A stretch of 64,000 nt of DNA, from the NCBI RefSeq assembly GCF_028765165.1, contig NZ_JARADB010000003.1, positions 541,210-605,209 of the forward strand. Direction: 5' to 3'. The notes beneath the pieces are model-generated. The model was not told the DNA's origin. It saw nothing but the letters and a program-made list of their open reading frames with translations, and ran no database searches. The translations under genes were made by a program, and so were the position numbers. This DNA comes from Paenibacillus sp. MAHUQ-63 (lineage in GTDB: Bacteria > Bacillota > Bacilli > Paenibacillales > NBRC-103111). Below, piece by piece: positions 1-8,523 of the stretch (position 1 is the stretch's first letter; each line of letters opens with the position of its first letter).

Positions 1-1057
1 GATCCCGGTAGGAGCGCAAGCTGTTCTTGAAGACGAGCATATGTCCCGGGCAGTTCATCGGTTTGAGCGCATACTTCGTATCGTCTACGTTCGTGAAGTA
101 CATGTTGTCTTTGTAATGATCCCAATGTCCGGACTGCTCCCATACCCGGTTATTCATCATCAGCGGCGTGCGCACCTCTGCATAGTCCCGCTGCCGCTGC
201 AGCTCACGGGCAAAGTTCTCGAGCTCGTTGCGAATCGTCATCCCTTTGGGAAGAAAGAAGGGCATCCCCGGCGCTTCTTCCGAGAACATGAACAGCTCAA
301 GCTCTTTGCCAAGCTTGCGGTGATCGCGCTTCTTGGCTTCCTCCAGGACGTGGAGATGCTCTTCGAGCTGGGCCTTCTTCGGGAATGATGTCCCATAAAT
401 GCGCTGCAGCATTGGATTGCTGGAATCTCCGCGCCAATAGGCGCCCGCCACGCTCATCAGCTTGAACGCCTTGACCAGGCCTGTCGAAGGAAGGTGAGGT
501 CCCCGGCACAGGTCCGTGAATTCGCCTTGGTCGTACATCGTAATGACGGCATCTTCCGGCAATCCTTGAATGAGCTCCAGTTTAAGCGGCTCTTCAAGCT
601 CCCCGAATGCCTGGACCGCTTCCGCCCGGCTGACCACTCTGCGGATGACCGGCAGATTCTCGCCGATAATGTTCGCCATCTCTTGTTCGATGGCTGACAG
701 ATCTTCGCTGGACAGCGGTTTCTCCAGATCCACATCGTAATAAAATCCGTCCTCGATGACAGGTCCGATCCCGAGCTTAACGGACTTCCCGCCATATAGG
801 CGTTTGAGGGCTTGCGCCAAGATGTGAGCCGTGCTGTGTCTATAAATATCCAAGCCGTCTTTGCTGTCCAGGGTAACAATTTCAATAAGGCTATCGTGCT
901 CAATCGGTTGGTTCAGATCAACGAGCTTGCCGTTTATCTTGCCTGCCGCCGCATTTTTCTTCAAGCCCGTGCTGATCGACGCCGCCACTTGTTCAATGGT
1001 CGTGCCTTGCGCATACCTCCTATTTGTTCCATCCGGCAATGTTACTTTGATCTCCAT
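1..1057 (-). CDS. thrS: threonyl-tRNA synthetase, N-terminal part (cut by window edge)
   Basis: Class II synthetase charging tRNA-Thr in the cytoplasm. The frame stays open from an ATG at 1057 to the window edge, giving about 352 residues of an enzyme usually near 640. It begins MEIKVTLPDGTNRRY, a TGS domain. The editing domain follows with HSTAHILAQAL (HxxxH) and CRGPHLPSTG, supplying the zinc-type Cys and His. The catalytic core begins with MNCPGHM, whose Cys is a catalytic-zinc ligand in E. coli ThrRS. The start is preceded by GGAATGGAGGCTAA. A T-box leader lies directly upstream, so expression should respond to uncharged tRNA-Thr. No frameshift is visible. The C-terminal catalytic and anticodon-binding parts lie outside the window. 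Confidence 0.97.
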   Translation of the reverse strand, partial: MEIKVTLPDGTNRRYAQGTTIEQVAASISTGLKKNAAAGKINGKLVDLNQPIEHDSLIEIVTLDSKDGLDIYRHSTAHILAQALKRLYGGKSVKLGIGPVIEDGFYYDVDLEKPLSSEDLSAIEQEMANIIGENLPVIRRVVSRAEAVQAFGELEEPLKLELIQGLPEDAVITMYDQGEFTDLCRGPHLPSTGLVKAFKLMSVAGAYWRGDSSNPMLQRIYGTSFPKKAQLEEHLHVLEEAKKRDHRKLGKELELFMFSEEAPGMPFFLPKGMTIRNELENFARELQRQRDYAEVRTPLMMNNRVWEQSGHWDHYKDNMYFTNVDDTKYALKPMNCPGHMLVFKNSLRSYRD

Positions 1058-1089
1058 GATTTAGCCTCCATTCCTCATTCGTTATTGTT

Positions 1090-1396
1090 TCGTTGAACGC
1101 AAAAAAACGCATCTCTCCCTAGAAGGGACGAGTGCGTTCGGCTCGTGGTTCCACCCTAATTCGACCAGGCTCTTCCGCTCGGCTGTACGCCAAATACTGA
1201 AGATGCAAGGTCCTTGTTGGTATCCGGTATCGGGGATAAACCGGTGCCGCTTACTGCCGCCAACATCGGTTGGCTGGGTTGGGCGCCACGGCTGCAAAGG
1301 GGTAATTTCACAACCGGTAACTGGAGAAGCTTTCAGCTGGAACTTCTCTCTCTGGACAGTTCGTGAAGGAAATCATGTCTTTGGTCATTGCCTGTT
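1090..1396 (-). promoter_or_regulatory. T-box leader of thrS with intrinsic terminator
   Basis: Read on the minus strand, the leader carries the canonical T-box AGGGTGGAACCACG (1157 to 1144). It is followed at once by a GC-rich hairpin, arms around 1132-1140 and 1099-1112, running into a T run near 1099: a tRNA-regulated terminator. Further upstream is an AG-bulge-like CCAGAGAGAG in a stem I region. TTACC a little after it could present an ACC (Thr) specifier codon. The T-box and terminator are seen directly; the specifier assignment is inference supported by the downstream gene being thrS. The 5' boundary is approximate. Confidence 0.93.
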
Positions 1397-1457
1397 ATGA
1401 GTTTCAACTTTTCTTGGAACAATCATACATAAGGACATTTCGAAAAGTCAAGCCCCA

Positions 1458-1494
1458 AATAAAAGCCCGCCGGTTAAGCAATGAAGCGGGCTTC
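1458..1494 (-). terminator. intrinsic terminator of the SsuABC-like operon
   Basis: Minus strand: AGCCCGC arm, loop, GCGGGCT arm, then TTTATTT. It lies about 15 nt after the permease stop codon and closes the 1510-5270 operon. Confidence 0.85.
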
Positions 1495-1509
1495 TCTCAC
1501 AGGCCGGCC

Positions 1510-2391
1510 TTACGCCTCAAAATGATACTTTTTCTTGGCGAACCGGCCGATCGCGTTCACGATTCCGTACAAGACAATGGAGAGGAGCGCCAGCATCGCA
1601 ATGCTCACCATGACCATGTTCATCTGGAATACCTGGCCGCCATAAATAATTAAATAGCCAAGCCCTGCCTTCGATGAGAGGAATTCTCCCATGATCACGC
1701 CCACTAACGTTAGCCCTACGTTAACCTTCAACGTGGCCAGCAGATTAGGAATGCTCGCCGGCAGGAGCACCATCCGCAGCATTTGCGCCTTCGACGCGCC
1801 GAAGGACTCCATTAATTTCAGCTTCGTTTTGCTAATTTCCTTAAACCCGCTTTCGACCATCATGATCGTGACGATCACCGAGATCGCCATCGCCATGCCA
1901 TAAATCGAGTATCGGTCTCCCAGCCAAATATAAAAGATCGGACCGAGCGCAACCTTAGGCAGCGCGTTTAAGACGACCACATAAGGCTCCAGCACCTTCG
2001 ACGCGAAAGTGGACCACCAGAAGAGAACGGCAACGAAAGTGCCGATCAACATCGATACGGCGATTCCGATCAAGGTTTCCAGCGCCGTCGTCCAAGTATG
2101 CTTGAACAGATCGCCATGGAAGGCGAGCTCTTGGAATGAGCTGACGATTTGCGAAGGCTTGGAGGTCAGCATCGCGTCCACCCATTTCCAATTGGCGGCC
2201 AGCTCCCATAACCCGAGGAACAGCACCAGGACAAGCAGTTGGGACAGGCGAACGGTCCACAGCTTGCGCTTCTGAACCCGCAAATAGTCGGCATACTGCG
2301 CAGATACCGCCTTCTCCGGGACTAAGGTGATCCCTTGCTCTTTTAATGGCTCCGAACTGATGCTAGGCTCTCTAACCGGCATGAACGACAT
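1510..2391 (-). CDS. ABC transporter permease, SsuC/TauC family
   Basis: Inner-membrane subunit of a nitrate/sulfonate/taurine-class (BPD_transp_1) importer, 293 residues, typical for the family. A cytoplasmic N-terminus of about 45 residues is followed by roughly six hydrophobic segments. The EAA-loop region contains MESFGASKAQMLRMVLLPAS, which contacts the ATPase. The gene overlaps the 3' end of the ATPase gene by 20 nt, so the two are probably translationally coupled. The substrate cannot be read from the permease: relatives carry sulfonates, taurine, thiamine or riboflavin precursors, or other small organic molecules. Family call is firm; specificity is unknown. Confidence 0.9.
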   Translation of the reverse strand: MSFMPVREPSISSEPLKEQGITLVPEKAVSAQYADYLRVQKRKLWTVRLSQLLVLVLFLGLWELAANWKWVDAMLTSKPSQIVSSFQELAFHGDLFKHTWTTALETLIGIAVSMLIGTFVAVLFWWSTFASKVLEPYVVVLNALPKVALGPIFYIWLGDRYSIYGMAMAISVIVTIMMVESGFKEISKTKLKLMESFGASKAQMLRMVLLPASIPNLLATLKVNVGLTLVGVIMGEFLSSKAGLGYLIIYGGQVFQMNMVMVSIAMLALLSIVLYGIVNAIGRFAKKKYHFEA

Positions 2392-3151
2392 GACCTTCCA
2401 GCTCCCTCCAAATGTGATTAAAGTAATCGTTATACCCGGCGGCTTCCCGTTTGTTCCACGGTGTCAACTGCGCGCCTTGCCCCAAATCAATGTCATAAAT
2501 GGCAGAGATCGTGCTCGGCCGTTTGGACATCACCATAACCCGGTCGCCCATGCTGATCGCTTCGGATATATCGTGCGTAACCAGTACAGCCGTCTTGCCC
2601 TGGTCTTTAATAATGCTATGAATTTCATCCGCCAGCGTAATGCGCGTCTGGTAATCGAGGGCGGAGAACGGTTCATCCAGCAGCAGAATATCCGGCTCCG
2701 TCACGAGCGTCCGGATGAGCGCGACCCTCTGGCGCATCCCGCCGGACAGCTGGGCCGGACTATGATGGGCAAAGCCGCCCAAGCCGTAACGGTCCATCAA
2801 CTCCAGCGCTTTGCGCTTCGCCTTCCCCAGATCCATCTTGCGAATCTCGGCGCCAACCAACAGGTTGCTCAAAATATCGCGCCATTCGAACAAATGGTCA
2901 TGCTGCAGCATATACCCCACCTTGGGGGAGGTGCCTGTCACCTCCTGCCCGTCAATGAGCACCTTGCCTTTCGTCGGTTGATACATCCCCGAGATGAGCG
3001 AGAGCATCGTGCTCTTGCCGCAGCCGCTCGGCCCGACGATACTGATGAATTGACCCGCTTCGATGGCGATATTGATCCGGCGAATCGCCTCAGTCTCCTG
3101 TTTGAGCGTGAAATAGCTTAAGCAAACATCCTTGAGCTCGATTTGGGCCAT
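2372..3151 (-). CDS. ABC transporter ATPase, SsuB/TauB family
   Basis: Energising subunit of the importer, 259 residues. Visible motifs: Walker A GPSGCGKST near residue 40, Q-loop MLQHDHLFEW, signature LSGGMRQRVALIRTL, Walker B DILLLDEPFSALD, and the H-switch VTHD. Its start lies just after the stop of the substrate-binding lipoprotein gene (2-nt gap), and its 3' end overlaps the permease gene. This compact organisation implies one transcript and equal stoichiometry. Family assignment is certain; transported compound is unknown. Confidence 0.95.
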   Translation of the reverse strand: MAQIELKDVCLSYFTLKQETEAIRRINIAIEAGQFISIVGPSGCGKSTMLSLISGMYQPTKGKVLIDGQEVTGTSPKVGYMLQHDHLFEWRDILSNLLVGAEIRKMDLGKAKRKALELMDRYGLGGFAHHSPAQLSGGMRQRVALIRTLVTEPDILLLDEPFSALDYQTRITLADEIHSIIKDQGKTAVLVTHDISEAISMGDRVMVMSKRPSTISAIYDIDLGQGAQLTPWNKREAAGYNDYFNHIWRELEGHVVHAG

Positions 3152-3153
3152 CG

Positions 3154-4200
3154 TTATTCCGCCTTTCCGATCTTGTTCACGAAGGTCATATCCACAACGG
3201 CATTGATATCAGCCACTCGATCGGCCGGCTTCAGTACGCCATTGTCAATCAGCACCTGCTGCAGCGCAGCAAACTGCTGGGCGTTCAATTCAGGAACGGC
3301 AGGCCAAGTATCCTGTTTCAGATAGCGGTCGACGGATTGAATCAGAATATCTTTCGGCGTCCCCTCGAAATAAGGCGTCAACGCGCCCGCAATCTCATCC
3401 GGAGAGGCGGTTTGCATCCACTCTCTGCCTTTGGCCACGGCATTCACGAATTTCTGGATCACGGCAGGGTTTTTCTTGATGTAATCGGAGGTTGCGACAT
3501 AGGACGTCTCCGGGAATGCGCCGAATTCCTGACCGACGGAAGCGACATAATGCGCTTTGCCTTCCTTCACCAGACTGGAGGCAATCGGCTCGAAGACTTG
3601 GATGAAATCTCCTTTGCCGCTGGTGAAAGCGCCGGCCATCGCGGTCGAAGCGATATTCGTGATCACGTCCGTCTTGGCCACTTTCTCCTGAGTCAGTTTC
3701 GTGTTCAACACCATTTGCGGCGCACTGCCCGGCCTCCAGCCGATAACCGACTTGCCGGCCAGATCGCTCCACTTGAAATTAGCAACCGGATTGCGCGAGA
3801 GCAGGAAGGAACCGTCTCTCATGGTGAGCTGATGAAAGATTTTGAGCGTTTTGTCCCCCTTCTGGTTATAGATGTAGATGGCTGTTTCCGGTCCGACCAG
3901 CGAAATGTCGGCGACACCGGCGATGAGTGCCGCAGCTCCTTTATCCGAGCCCTGCGCCGTGTTCATATCGACGTTCAACCCCATCTCTCGGAAGAAGCCC
4001 TTCTCCATCGCAATGTAATGGGGCGCATAGAAGACGGAACGGATCACTTCGGAGAACTTGACCGTTTGCAGCGCCTCGGGCTTCTTGTCTGCAGCCCCGG
4101 TTGATGCAGCCGGCGAAGTGGCTGCCTGGCCGCACCCGGCGGCAAGCGTAACTAACATGGCGGAGAGCACAAGCGAAGCGGTTTTCCTCATTGTCAACAT
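3154..4200 (-). CDS. substrate-binding lipoprotein, NMT1/SsuA-like
   Basis: Extracytoplasmic receptor of the importer, 348 residues. The N-terminus has a charged start (MLTMRK), a hydrophobic stretch and the lipobox LAAGC at about residues 19-23, so it should be acylated and membrane-anchored. A low-complexity Ala/Thr/Ser linker follows. The mature part has NMT1/THI5-like features: FYAPHYIAMEKGFFREMGL, then GAAALIAGVADISLVGPE. Relatives bind aliphatic sulfonates, pyrimidines (THI5-like), riboflavin or nitrate. The neighbouring Nif3-like gene does not by itself settle the ligand. Confidence 0.9.
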   Translation of the reverse strand: MLTMRKTASLVLSAMLVTLAAGCGQAATSPAASTGAADKKPEALQTVKFSEVIRSVFYAPHYIAMEKGFFREMGLNVDMNTAQGSDKGAAALIAGVADISLVGPETAIYIYNQKGDKTLKIFHQLTMRDGSFLLSRNPVANFKWSDLAGKSVIGWRPGSAPQMVLNTKLTQEKVAKTDVITNIASTAMAGAFTSGKGDFIQVFEPIASSLVKEGKAHYVASVGQEFGAFPETSYVATSDYIKKNPAVIQKFVNAVAKGREWMQTASPDEIAGALTPYFEGTPKDILIQSVDRYLKQDTWPAVPELNAQQFAALQQVLIDNGVLKPADRVADINAVVDMTFVNKIGKAE

Positions 4201-4223
4201 GGTCGATCATCCTTTCAGGTTGA

Positions 4224-5270
4224 TTAAAGTATTTGAGCAGCCTGGGGCTGTTTAAACACCAAATGCGATTCGGCCATTTCCTTGCCATATTGAACCATGC
4301 CCGAATGTCCGACATCCTTCAGCGGAACAGCGGTTATTCGCTCTCTGAGCAAGAACACCTCGACGCCCGGAAGCAGCATTTCCAGCGCATAAGCAAGCGG
4401 AAGGCCATTCTCCATCAGTTCAACGGAATGCGAATTGCCGACGATGAAATTGAGTCCCCGCTGTTTGGCCAGCCGGACGAAGTCATGATCCTCTCTCACC
4501 CTGGAGATGCTGGCGATAATCGTATCGGTTTCGGGATACATCTGCAGAGCCGTTTCCAAATTGTGCATCGTAAATCCAGTGTGCGGGAAGAAGTGCAGCA
4601 CATGTTCGACGGGACTATCCGCCGTGCCGCTGAGCAGCCGCGCCGGATTGGCGAGCGTCGCTTCCTGCAGGCTCATCTCTCCGCGAATGCCCCGCTCCGC
4701 CTCGAGAATATCATGATCGATGTCTCTGCCCATGAGCCGGTCGATGCGGGCTAAAATATCGCCGGCCGTGCGGATCTCTTCCAGAGCGATCCCTTTATGT
4801 AGGACGTTGCCGGGGACGCCGCCGAAGGCGATGTCCGTTTTCAATTTGCGGTGGCCGTGCAGGAAGGTCATGCCGGGATGGAGCCCGTGGAACGCTTCAT
4901 GCATTTCGATCAGCGCCAAATTGTACAGAGGCAGGTAATCCGAGAAAGGCACGCCTCCCGAGCTTGCAGCGTCGGCAACGGGATGATGCACGACGATCAA
5001 GTCAAGCTCCATGGCGGAGGCCAGCTCGATCACCGATTCCGTCAGCGTCATGCCGACGCCGATCTTCTTCACGGCCTTCTGCTTGTCGCCGAATATAAGG
5101 CCGGGAATTTCGATCACGCTTTTGCCCGGAATGTTCGAAGTTTTCATCACGACATACGGATTCGTTCCCGAAGTGATTTCATTCCAATCCATCACCATCC
5201 TGCCTCTGGAAATGTGATTCAGCGCCTCAAGGACGGCTCCTACATCGGCTTGCGGTGGTATCCTCTTCAT
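4224..5270 (-). CDS. Nif3-like (DUF34) putative dinuclear-metal protein
   Basis: About 348 residues from an ATG at 5270, chosen because AGGAGAAAGGAAGGG precedes it; the longer frame to 5330 has no site. The sequence resembles the Nif3/DUF34 family: LIVVHHPVAD (His pair, near residue 105) and a C-terminal VGNSHSVELMENGLPLAYAL resembling the second metal-binding block. Family members are probable metal-dependent hydrolases, sometimes annotated as GTP cyclohydrolase I type 2, with no agreed reaction. It is the first gene of the operon, 23 nt before the binding-protein gene, so it may process or sense the imported compound. Assignment is from motif memory only. Confidence 0.6.
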   Translation of the reverse strand: MKRIPPQADVGAVLEALNHISRGRMVMDWNEITSGTNPYVVMKTSNIPGKSVIEIPGLIFGDKQKAVKKIGVGMTLTESVIELASAMELDLIVVHHPVADAASSGGVPFSDYLPLYNLALIEMHEAFHGLHPGMTFLHGHRKLKTDIAFGGVPGNVLHKGIALEEIRTAGDILARIDRLMGRDIDHDILEAERGIRGEMSLQEATLANPARLLSGTADSPVEHVLHFFPHTGFTMHNLETALQMYPETDTIIASISRVREDHDFVRLAKQRGLNFIVGNSHSVELMENGLPLAYALEMLLPGVEVFLLRERITAVPLKDVGHSGMVQYGKEMAESHLVFKQPQAAQIL

Positions 5271-5332
5271 CTCTCGCCCTTCCTTTCTCCTGCTGTTTTG
5301 GCCTGCTTGGCCTAACGGGTCCAACAACAAAT

Positions 5333-5393
5333 AACCGCTACTATGCGCATACGGAATCCATGAAGAAATCCGATAGTGTCAATAGTAGCGGTT
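5333..5393 (-). promoter_or_regulatory. 12-bp perfect hairpin in the 5' leader of the Nif3/ABC operon
   Basis: Perfect inverted repeat AACCGCTACTAT / ATAGTAGCGGTT (5382-5393 and 5333-5344), loop of 37 nt, followed on the minus strand by ATTTGTTGTTGG. It lies about 60 nt before the start codon. It could be an attenuator or the 3' end of an unidentified riboswitch. I compared it from memory with ykkC, TPP, FMN, THF and SAM consensus elements and found no convincing match. The rest of the 435-nt gap (5271-5705) holds no gene I can support. Confidence 0.5.
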
Positions 5394-5578
5394 GTAAAGC
5401 TCTCCAGGATTCCGGAGTTCCTTAGCACCTGCTAGAGGTTAAATGAGTGAAGTCAAGCACTATGGCATCCCGTCTCTTGTTTGCACAAGGATTCGATCCG
5501 TAACGCTCTCCCTCTTTGTAAAACGCTTCCATAGCCATCATATCATAGATTTGCCAAAAATGCTTGACTAATTGCATA

Positions 5579-5588
5579 TTGTATACAA
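5579..5588. promoter_or_regulatory. TTGTATACAA palindrome (possible GntR-type operator)
   Basis: A 10-bp perfect palindrome in the AT-rich region upstream of the Nif3/ABC operon. On the minus strand it lies 3' of TTGTCA (a possible -35). The shape is typical of FadR-type GntR operators, but no such regulator lies in the window. Confidence 0.35.
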
Positions 5589-5705
5589 AAATTTATGACA
5601 ACTTCTATGTCATCTAAAATAACATGAATCTAGCGTATCGGTCAACAAAAATATAAAAATTTCAATTAGTTTTTTGAATTCATGTGATATTAAATAACAC
5701 AAATA

Positions 5706-6059
5706 TCACTCCAGCGGCTCTTTAAGCACAATCACTGTTCCTGAGAATTCCGTCTCGGGATCGTAATCCTTCAGGACCAGCTTGACCTCAAGTCCGAGCT
5801 TACTCTCGATCTGTTGCTTGAGCATGCGCTTATTAGCTTCCATAAGCAGAATGTCCACACTGGCGGTCAGACTCCGGTTCGATGCATCCAGTACTTTCAA
5901 AGCAGGTATACGCTTATGCGTGGCAAAAATAAACACTTTGTCTCCGGATATTTCTATCTTCTGCGACTTGATGCCGGTTCCGAAAATTTCCTGATTGATC
6001 GAATTATAAATCTTAATGAATTCCTGTTTTAATTCACCGGTCGAGTATGCCTGCTTCAT
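5706..6059 (-). CDS. MpsC/DUF2294-family small protein
   Basis: 117 residues, single domain, no signal peptide or membrane segment. The pattern of a helical start, INQEIFGTGIKSQKIEISGD, a central FATHKRIPALKVLD and an ending VLKDYDPETEFSGTVIVL is what I associate with DUF2294/MpsC proteins. B. subtilis YbcI is a relative. The family name comes from a proposed Na+-translocating or membrane-potential system in staphylococci; its molecular role is unknown. It sits 69 nt downstream of the PAS kinase gene on the same strand and may be cotranscribed. Two larger MpsC-like genes lie upstream. Confidence 0.65.
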   Translation of the reverse strand: MKQAYSTGELKQEFIKIYNSINQEIFGTGIKSQKIEISGDKVFIFATHKRIPALKVLDASNRSLTASVDILLMEANKRMLKQQIESKLGLEVKLVLKDYDPETEFSGTVIVLKEPLE

Positions 6060-6128
6060 CCAGCCGCCCCCCTGCCTTTTTTATTACTCATTATAGCATA
6101 GGAACCGATAGATTAATGCTCGTTTACA

Positions 6129-7508
6129 TCAACCGGCGATCGGCAGATGAATACTGATGGTTGTCCCTTTACCTTCCCTGCTTGAAATTCGAACCGTTCC
6201 GCCGTGAGATTCAATAATTTTCATGGTCGCCATCATGCCGAGCCCCGTTCCGTTTTCTTTGGTCGTGTAAAAGGGAGAGCCGATCTTGGCGATCGCCTCT
6301 TCCGGAATTCCTTTGCCTTGGTCCATCACTTGAACCAGGATGGTATCCGGATTCGGTCGCGCGGCTGCAATCCGGATTTCCCCGCCATCCGGCATGGCCT
6401 CCATCGCATTCTTAATCAGATTAATGAAGACTTGTTTCAGTTGTGCCGCAACGCAAGCGACAGCGGGCAAATCGTCGACATCGACAGCCTTAATTTCAAT
6501 ACGATTAATCAAAGCTTGGGAGCTAAGGAGCATGACGACGTCATGAATGATTTTGCCCACCTGCTCGCTTTTGAACTCCTGAGCTTGCGGCTTCGCAAGG
6601 AATAGCAGCTCATTCGTAATGATTTCAATCCGCGTTAGCTCGTCCGTCATAATGTTGAAATATTCCGGATTCACACCCCGCACATTCTTCTCGATCAGCT
6701 GGATAAACCCTTTGAGCGAAGTAAGCGGATTCCTGATTTCATGCGCAATGGAAGCGGCCAGCTGCCCGACCGCCGTCAATTTCTCTGATTCGAGCAGCAG
6801 CTGCTCATTCTTGTTCTCCTTGGTAATGTTTCGCGCAACCCCGTACACCCCTACGGTTTCACCGTTCATGATGATGGGCATATTGGTGACTTTCACATCG
6901 ATAACTTTCCCGTTCTTATGTATCGCTTTCGTTTCATAATGCTGGGTAATTCCTTTGACCGCTTGGGTAAACCGCTTTATCGTCAGTTCTAATTCCTCGG
7001 GCTGAATCAATGGGATGAACGACATGTTCAAATATTCACTTTCCCTGTATCCCAGCAATTGCTCCATAGCCGGATTCACGCTGAGGTAGTACCCATCGAG
7101 ATCAAACGAGAAAACAGCTTCGGGATTATATTTAAAAAGCGACTCATAGTGGAGCTCCTGCTGCAGCCTCGCTCCCTTCTTGCGTGTTATATCTTGGAAA
7201 ATGACGGTTAGCCCGTCAGGCGATGGATACGCTCTCACTTCAAACCAAGACGCGAGCGGCGGATAATACGCCTCGAACTCCACCTTCTCTTGTTCGCGCA
7301 TCGCTTTATGATACTGTTCATAGAATGGCAGATGCACCGCTTCCGGAAATTCATTCCACATGCATTTGCCCACTAGCTCCACTTGCTCGCGGAACAAGAC
7401 CCTTGCCGCTTCCTTATTGATATAGGTGAATTCCCAAAGGCTGTTTACCGCAAAGAAAGCATCGGTGATTCGATCTATCATTCCGTTCATTTCAGGATAA
7501 TCCGTCAT
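6129..7508 (-). CDS. PAS-domain sensor histidine kinase (orphan, sporulation-kinase type)
   Basis: 459 residues from an ATG at 7508 with GGAGG five nt upstream; the GTG at 7520 lacks a site. Order: two PAS domains (about residues 10-110 and 120-235), HisKA with H-box IAHEIRNPLTSLKGF near 250, HATPase with N-box FINLIKNAMEAM and G boxes DQGKGIPEEA and GTGLGMM. No membrane segment, so it is a soluble kinase, like B. subtilis KinA/KinE-class enzymes. No response regulator adjoins, which fits feeding the Spo0F phosphorelay (inference). A structured leader (7555-7627) lies between this gene and the MpsC-like gene upstream. Confidence 0.93.
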   Translation of the reverse strand: MTDYPEMNGMIDRITDAFFAVNSLWEFTYINKEAARVLFREQVELVGKCMWNEFPEAVHLPFYEQYHKAMREQEKVEFEAYYPPLASWFEVRAYPSPDGLTVIFQDITRKKGARLQQELHYESLFKYNPEAVFSFDLDGYYLSVNPAMEQLLGYRESEYLNMSFIPLIQPEELELTIKRFTQAVKGITQHYETKAIHKNGKVIDVKVTNMPIIMNGETVGVYGVARNITKENKNEQLLLESEKLTAVGQLAASIAHEIRNPLTSLKGFIQLIEKNVRGVNPEYFNIMTDELTRIEIITNELLFLAKPQAQEFKSEQVGKIIHDVVMLLSSQALINRIEIKAVDVDDLPAVACVAAQLKQVFINLIKNAMEAMPDGGEIRIAAARPNPDTILVQVMDQGKGIPEEAIAKIGSPFYTTKENGTGLGMMATMKIIESHGGTVRISSREGKGTTISIHLPIAG

Positions 7509-7554
7509 CTTAACCTCCACGCTCCTCGTCTCGCGAAAAGTAACACAGCAAATT

Positions 7555-7627
7555 AAAAAAGCCTAAATAAAAGCTGCTTCTGCAGCTTGTATTCAGGCTT
7601 ATGCCCAGCACTGTCTCTGGTTCATTA
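7555..7627 (-). promoter_or_regulatory. structured leader A (terminator plus conserved 5' block)
   Basis: On the minus strand: TAATGAACCAGA, a small CCAG...CTGG hairpin, CATAAGCCTGAATA, then a long stem whose 3' side is CTTTTATTTAGGCTT and a T run. It doubles as terminator of the MpsC-like gene ending at 7636 and leader of the kinase gene starting at 7508. Nearly the same element recurs at 9297-9371; see findings. Confidence 0.6.
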
Positions 7628-7635
7628 CCGCCAAA

Positions 7636-8337
7636 TTATGGACTTGGATTCAGAATGAACACGATGACGCTTTTATCCAGATGAAAGTCCCAATCGACAA
7701 ACACATCGATAACTCTCGTATGTAAAATCGGTTCGAAATGGCCGTTGTTATGCAGATAGCTTTTCTCCAGACTGCGTTTCGCAAGCCGAAGACTCTCTTC
7801 ATGGCCGATTCGAATCAATTCTTTCTCAATGCTAATCAGGATCCCGTTGCGAATGACGACGAGCGTTCTGTCATTAAGCTTGCAGGAATATAACTCTTCC
7901 GGCCTCTTCTCAACCTGATGACTCAGACTGTCAATTTCCTGGTGAAGCTCCTCCTTGCCTGTATACCCTTCAAGTAATTCGGGATGCTCCTTACCCTCGT
8001 CCGCTTCAATCCCTACCATGATCCCGGAATGATTATGCAAGCCCCAATCGTAATAAAACTCCTGAATGTTCATGCCCGCAATGACAAGCAAATAAGCTTT
8101 AAATTCAGGAATTAACGATTTGACCAGCAGGTCTCTCGTATGTTGAATAGCAGCGATTTGGTCCTGTTGAAGGAGCACTTTCTCTGTCGGGGATAAAAAG
8201 TTACGCAAATAGATGACGACAAAAGGGCGGTTGATACTGACGAATATGGATTGCGGCCCTTTGCCGAAAGCTTCTCTTAACAATCTGCCTACATGGCTGG
8301 CTAGCTCGTTCTGAATCCGTTTCTCATCGGTTTCCAA
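7636..8337 (-). CDS. two-domain MpsC/DUF2294-like protein, copy 1
   Basis: 233 residues. It starts at TTG 8337 after GAGGATGAATAAATC and ends 9 nt before leader A. It appears to hold two MpsC-like halves: residues about 8-110 with REAFGKGPQSIFVSINRPF (the family GKGP block) and FLSPTEKVLL, and residues about 125-230 ending VIDVFVDWDFHLDKSVIVFI. The halves share the strand pattern although GKGP is lost in the second. No signal or membrane segment. It is a tandem duplicate of 8524-9228, roughly 60 percent identical by eye. Function unknown. Confidence 0.65.
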   Translation of the reverse strand: METDEKRIQNELASHVGRLLREAFGKGPQSIFVSINRPFVVIYLRNFLSPTEKVLLQQDQIAAIQHTRDLLVKSLIPEFKAYLLVIAGMNIQEFYYDWGLHNHSGIMVGIEADEGKEHPELLEGYTGKEELHQEIDSLSHQVEKRPEELYSCKLNDRTLVVIRNGILISIEKELIRIGHEESLRLAKRSLEKSYLHNNGHFEPILHTRVIDVFVDWDFHLDKSVIVFILNPSP

Positions 8338-8523
8338 GATTTATTCATCCTCGATTTAGGCAAAAGCATCGTATCTCTCGCCCACATTAATATTAGTTTC
8401 TTTTCTCTCATAAGACAACCTTTAACTGCACATTTCAGTAAGTACATCTACCATTCTGTCCATAGTTTGTAAAAATAAGCTTTTAAATGAAAAAGCAGCT
8501 CAACGCGGCTTGAATATACATCC

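Noticed and set aside
5490..5530. cre-like sequence GGAAGCGTTTTACA upstream of the Nif3/ABC operon
   Set aside because: Fits the consensus only with an extra base, so not counted.
5333..5640. Guanidine (ykkC), TPP or FMN riboswitch upstream of the Nif3/ABC operon
   Set aside because: Conserved core sequences of these classes as I know them are not found; only the hairpin and palindrome are reported.
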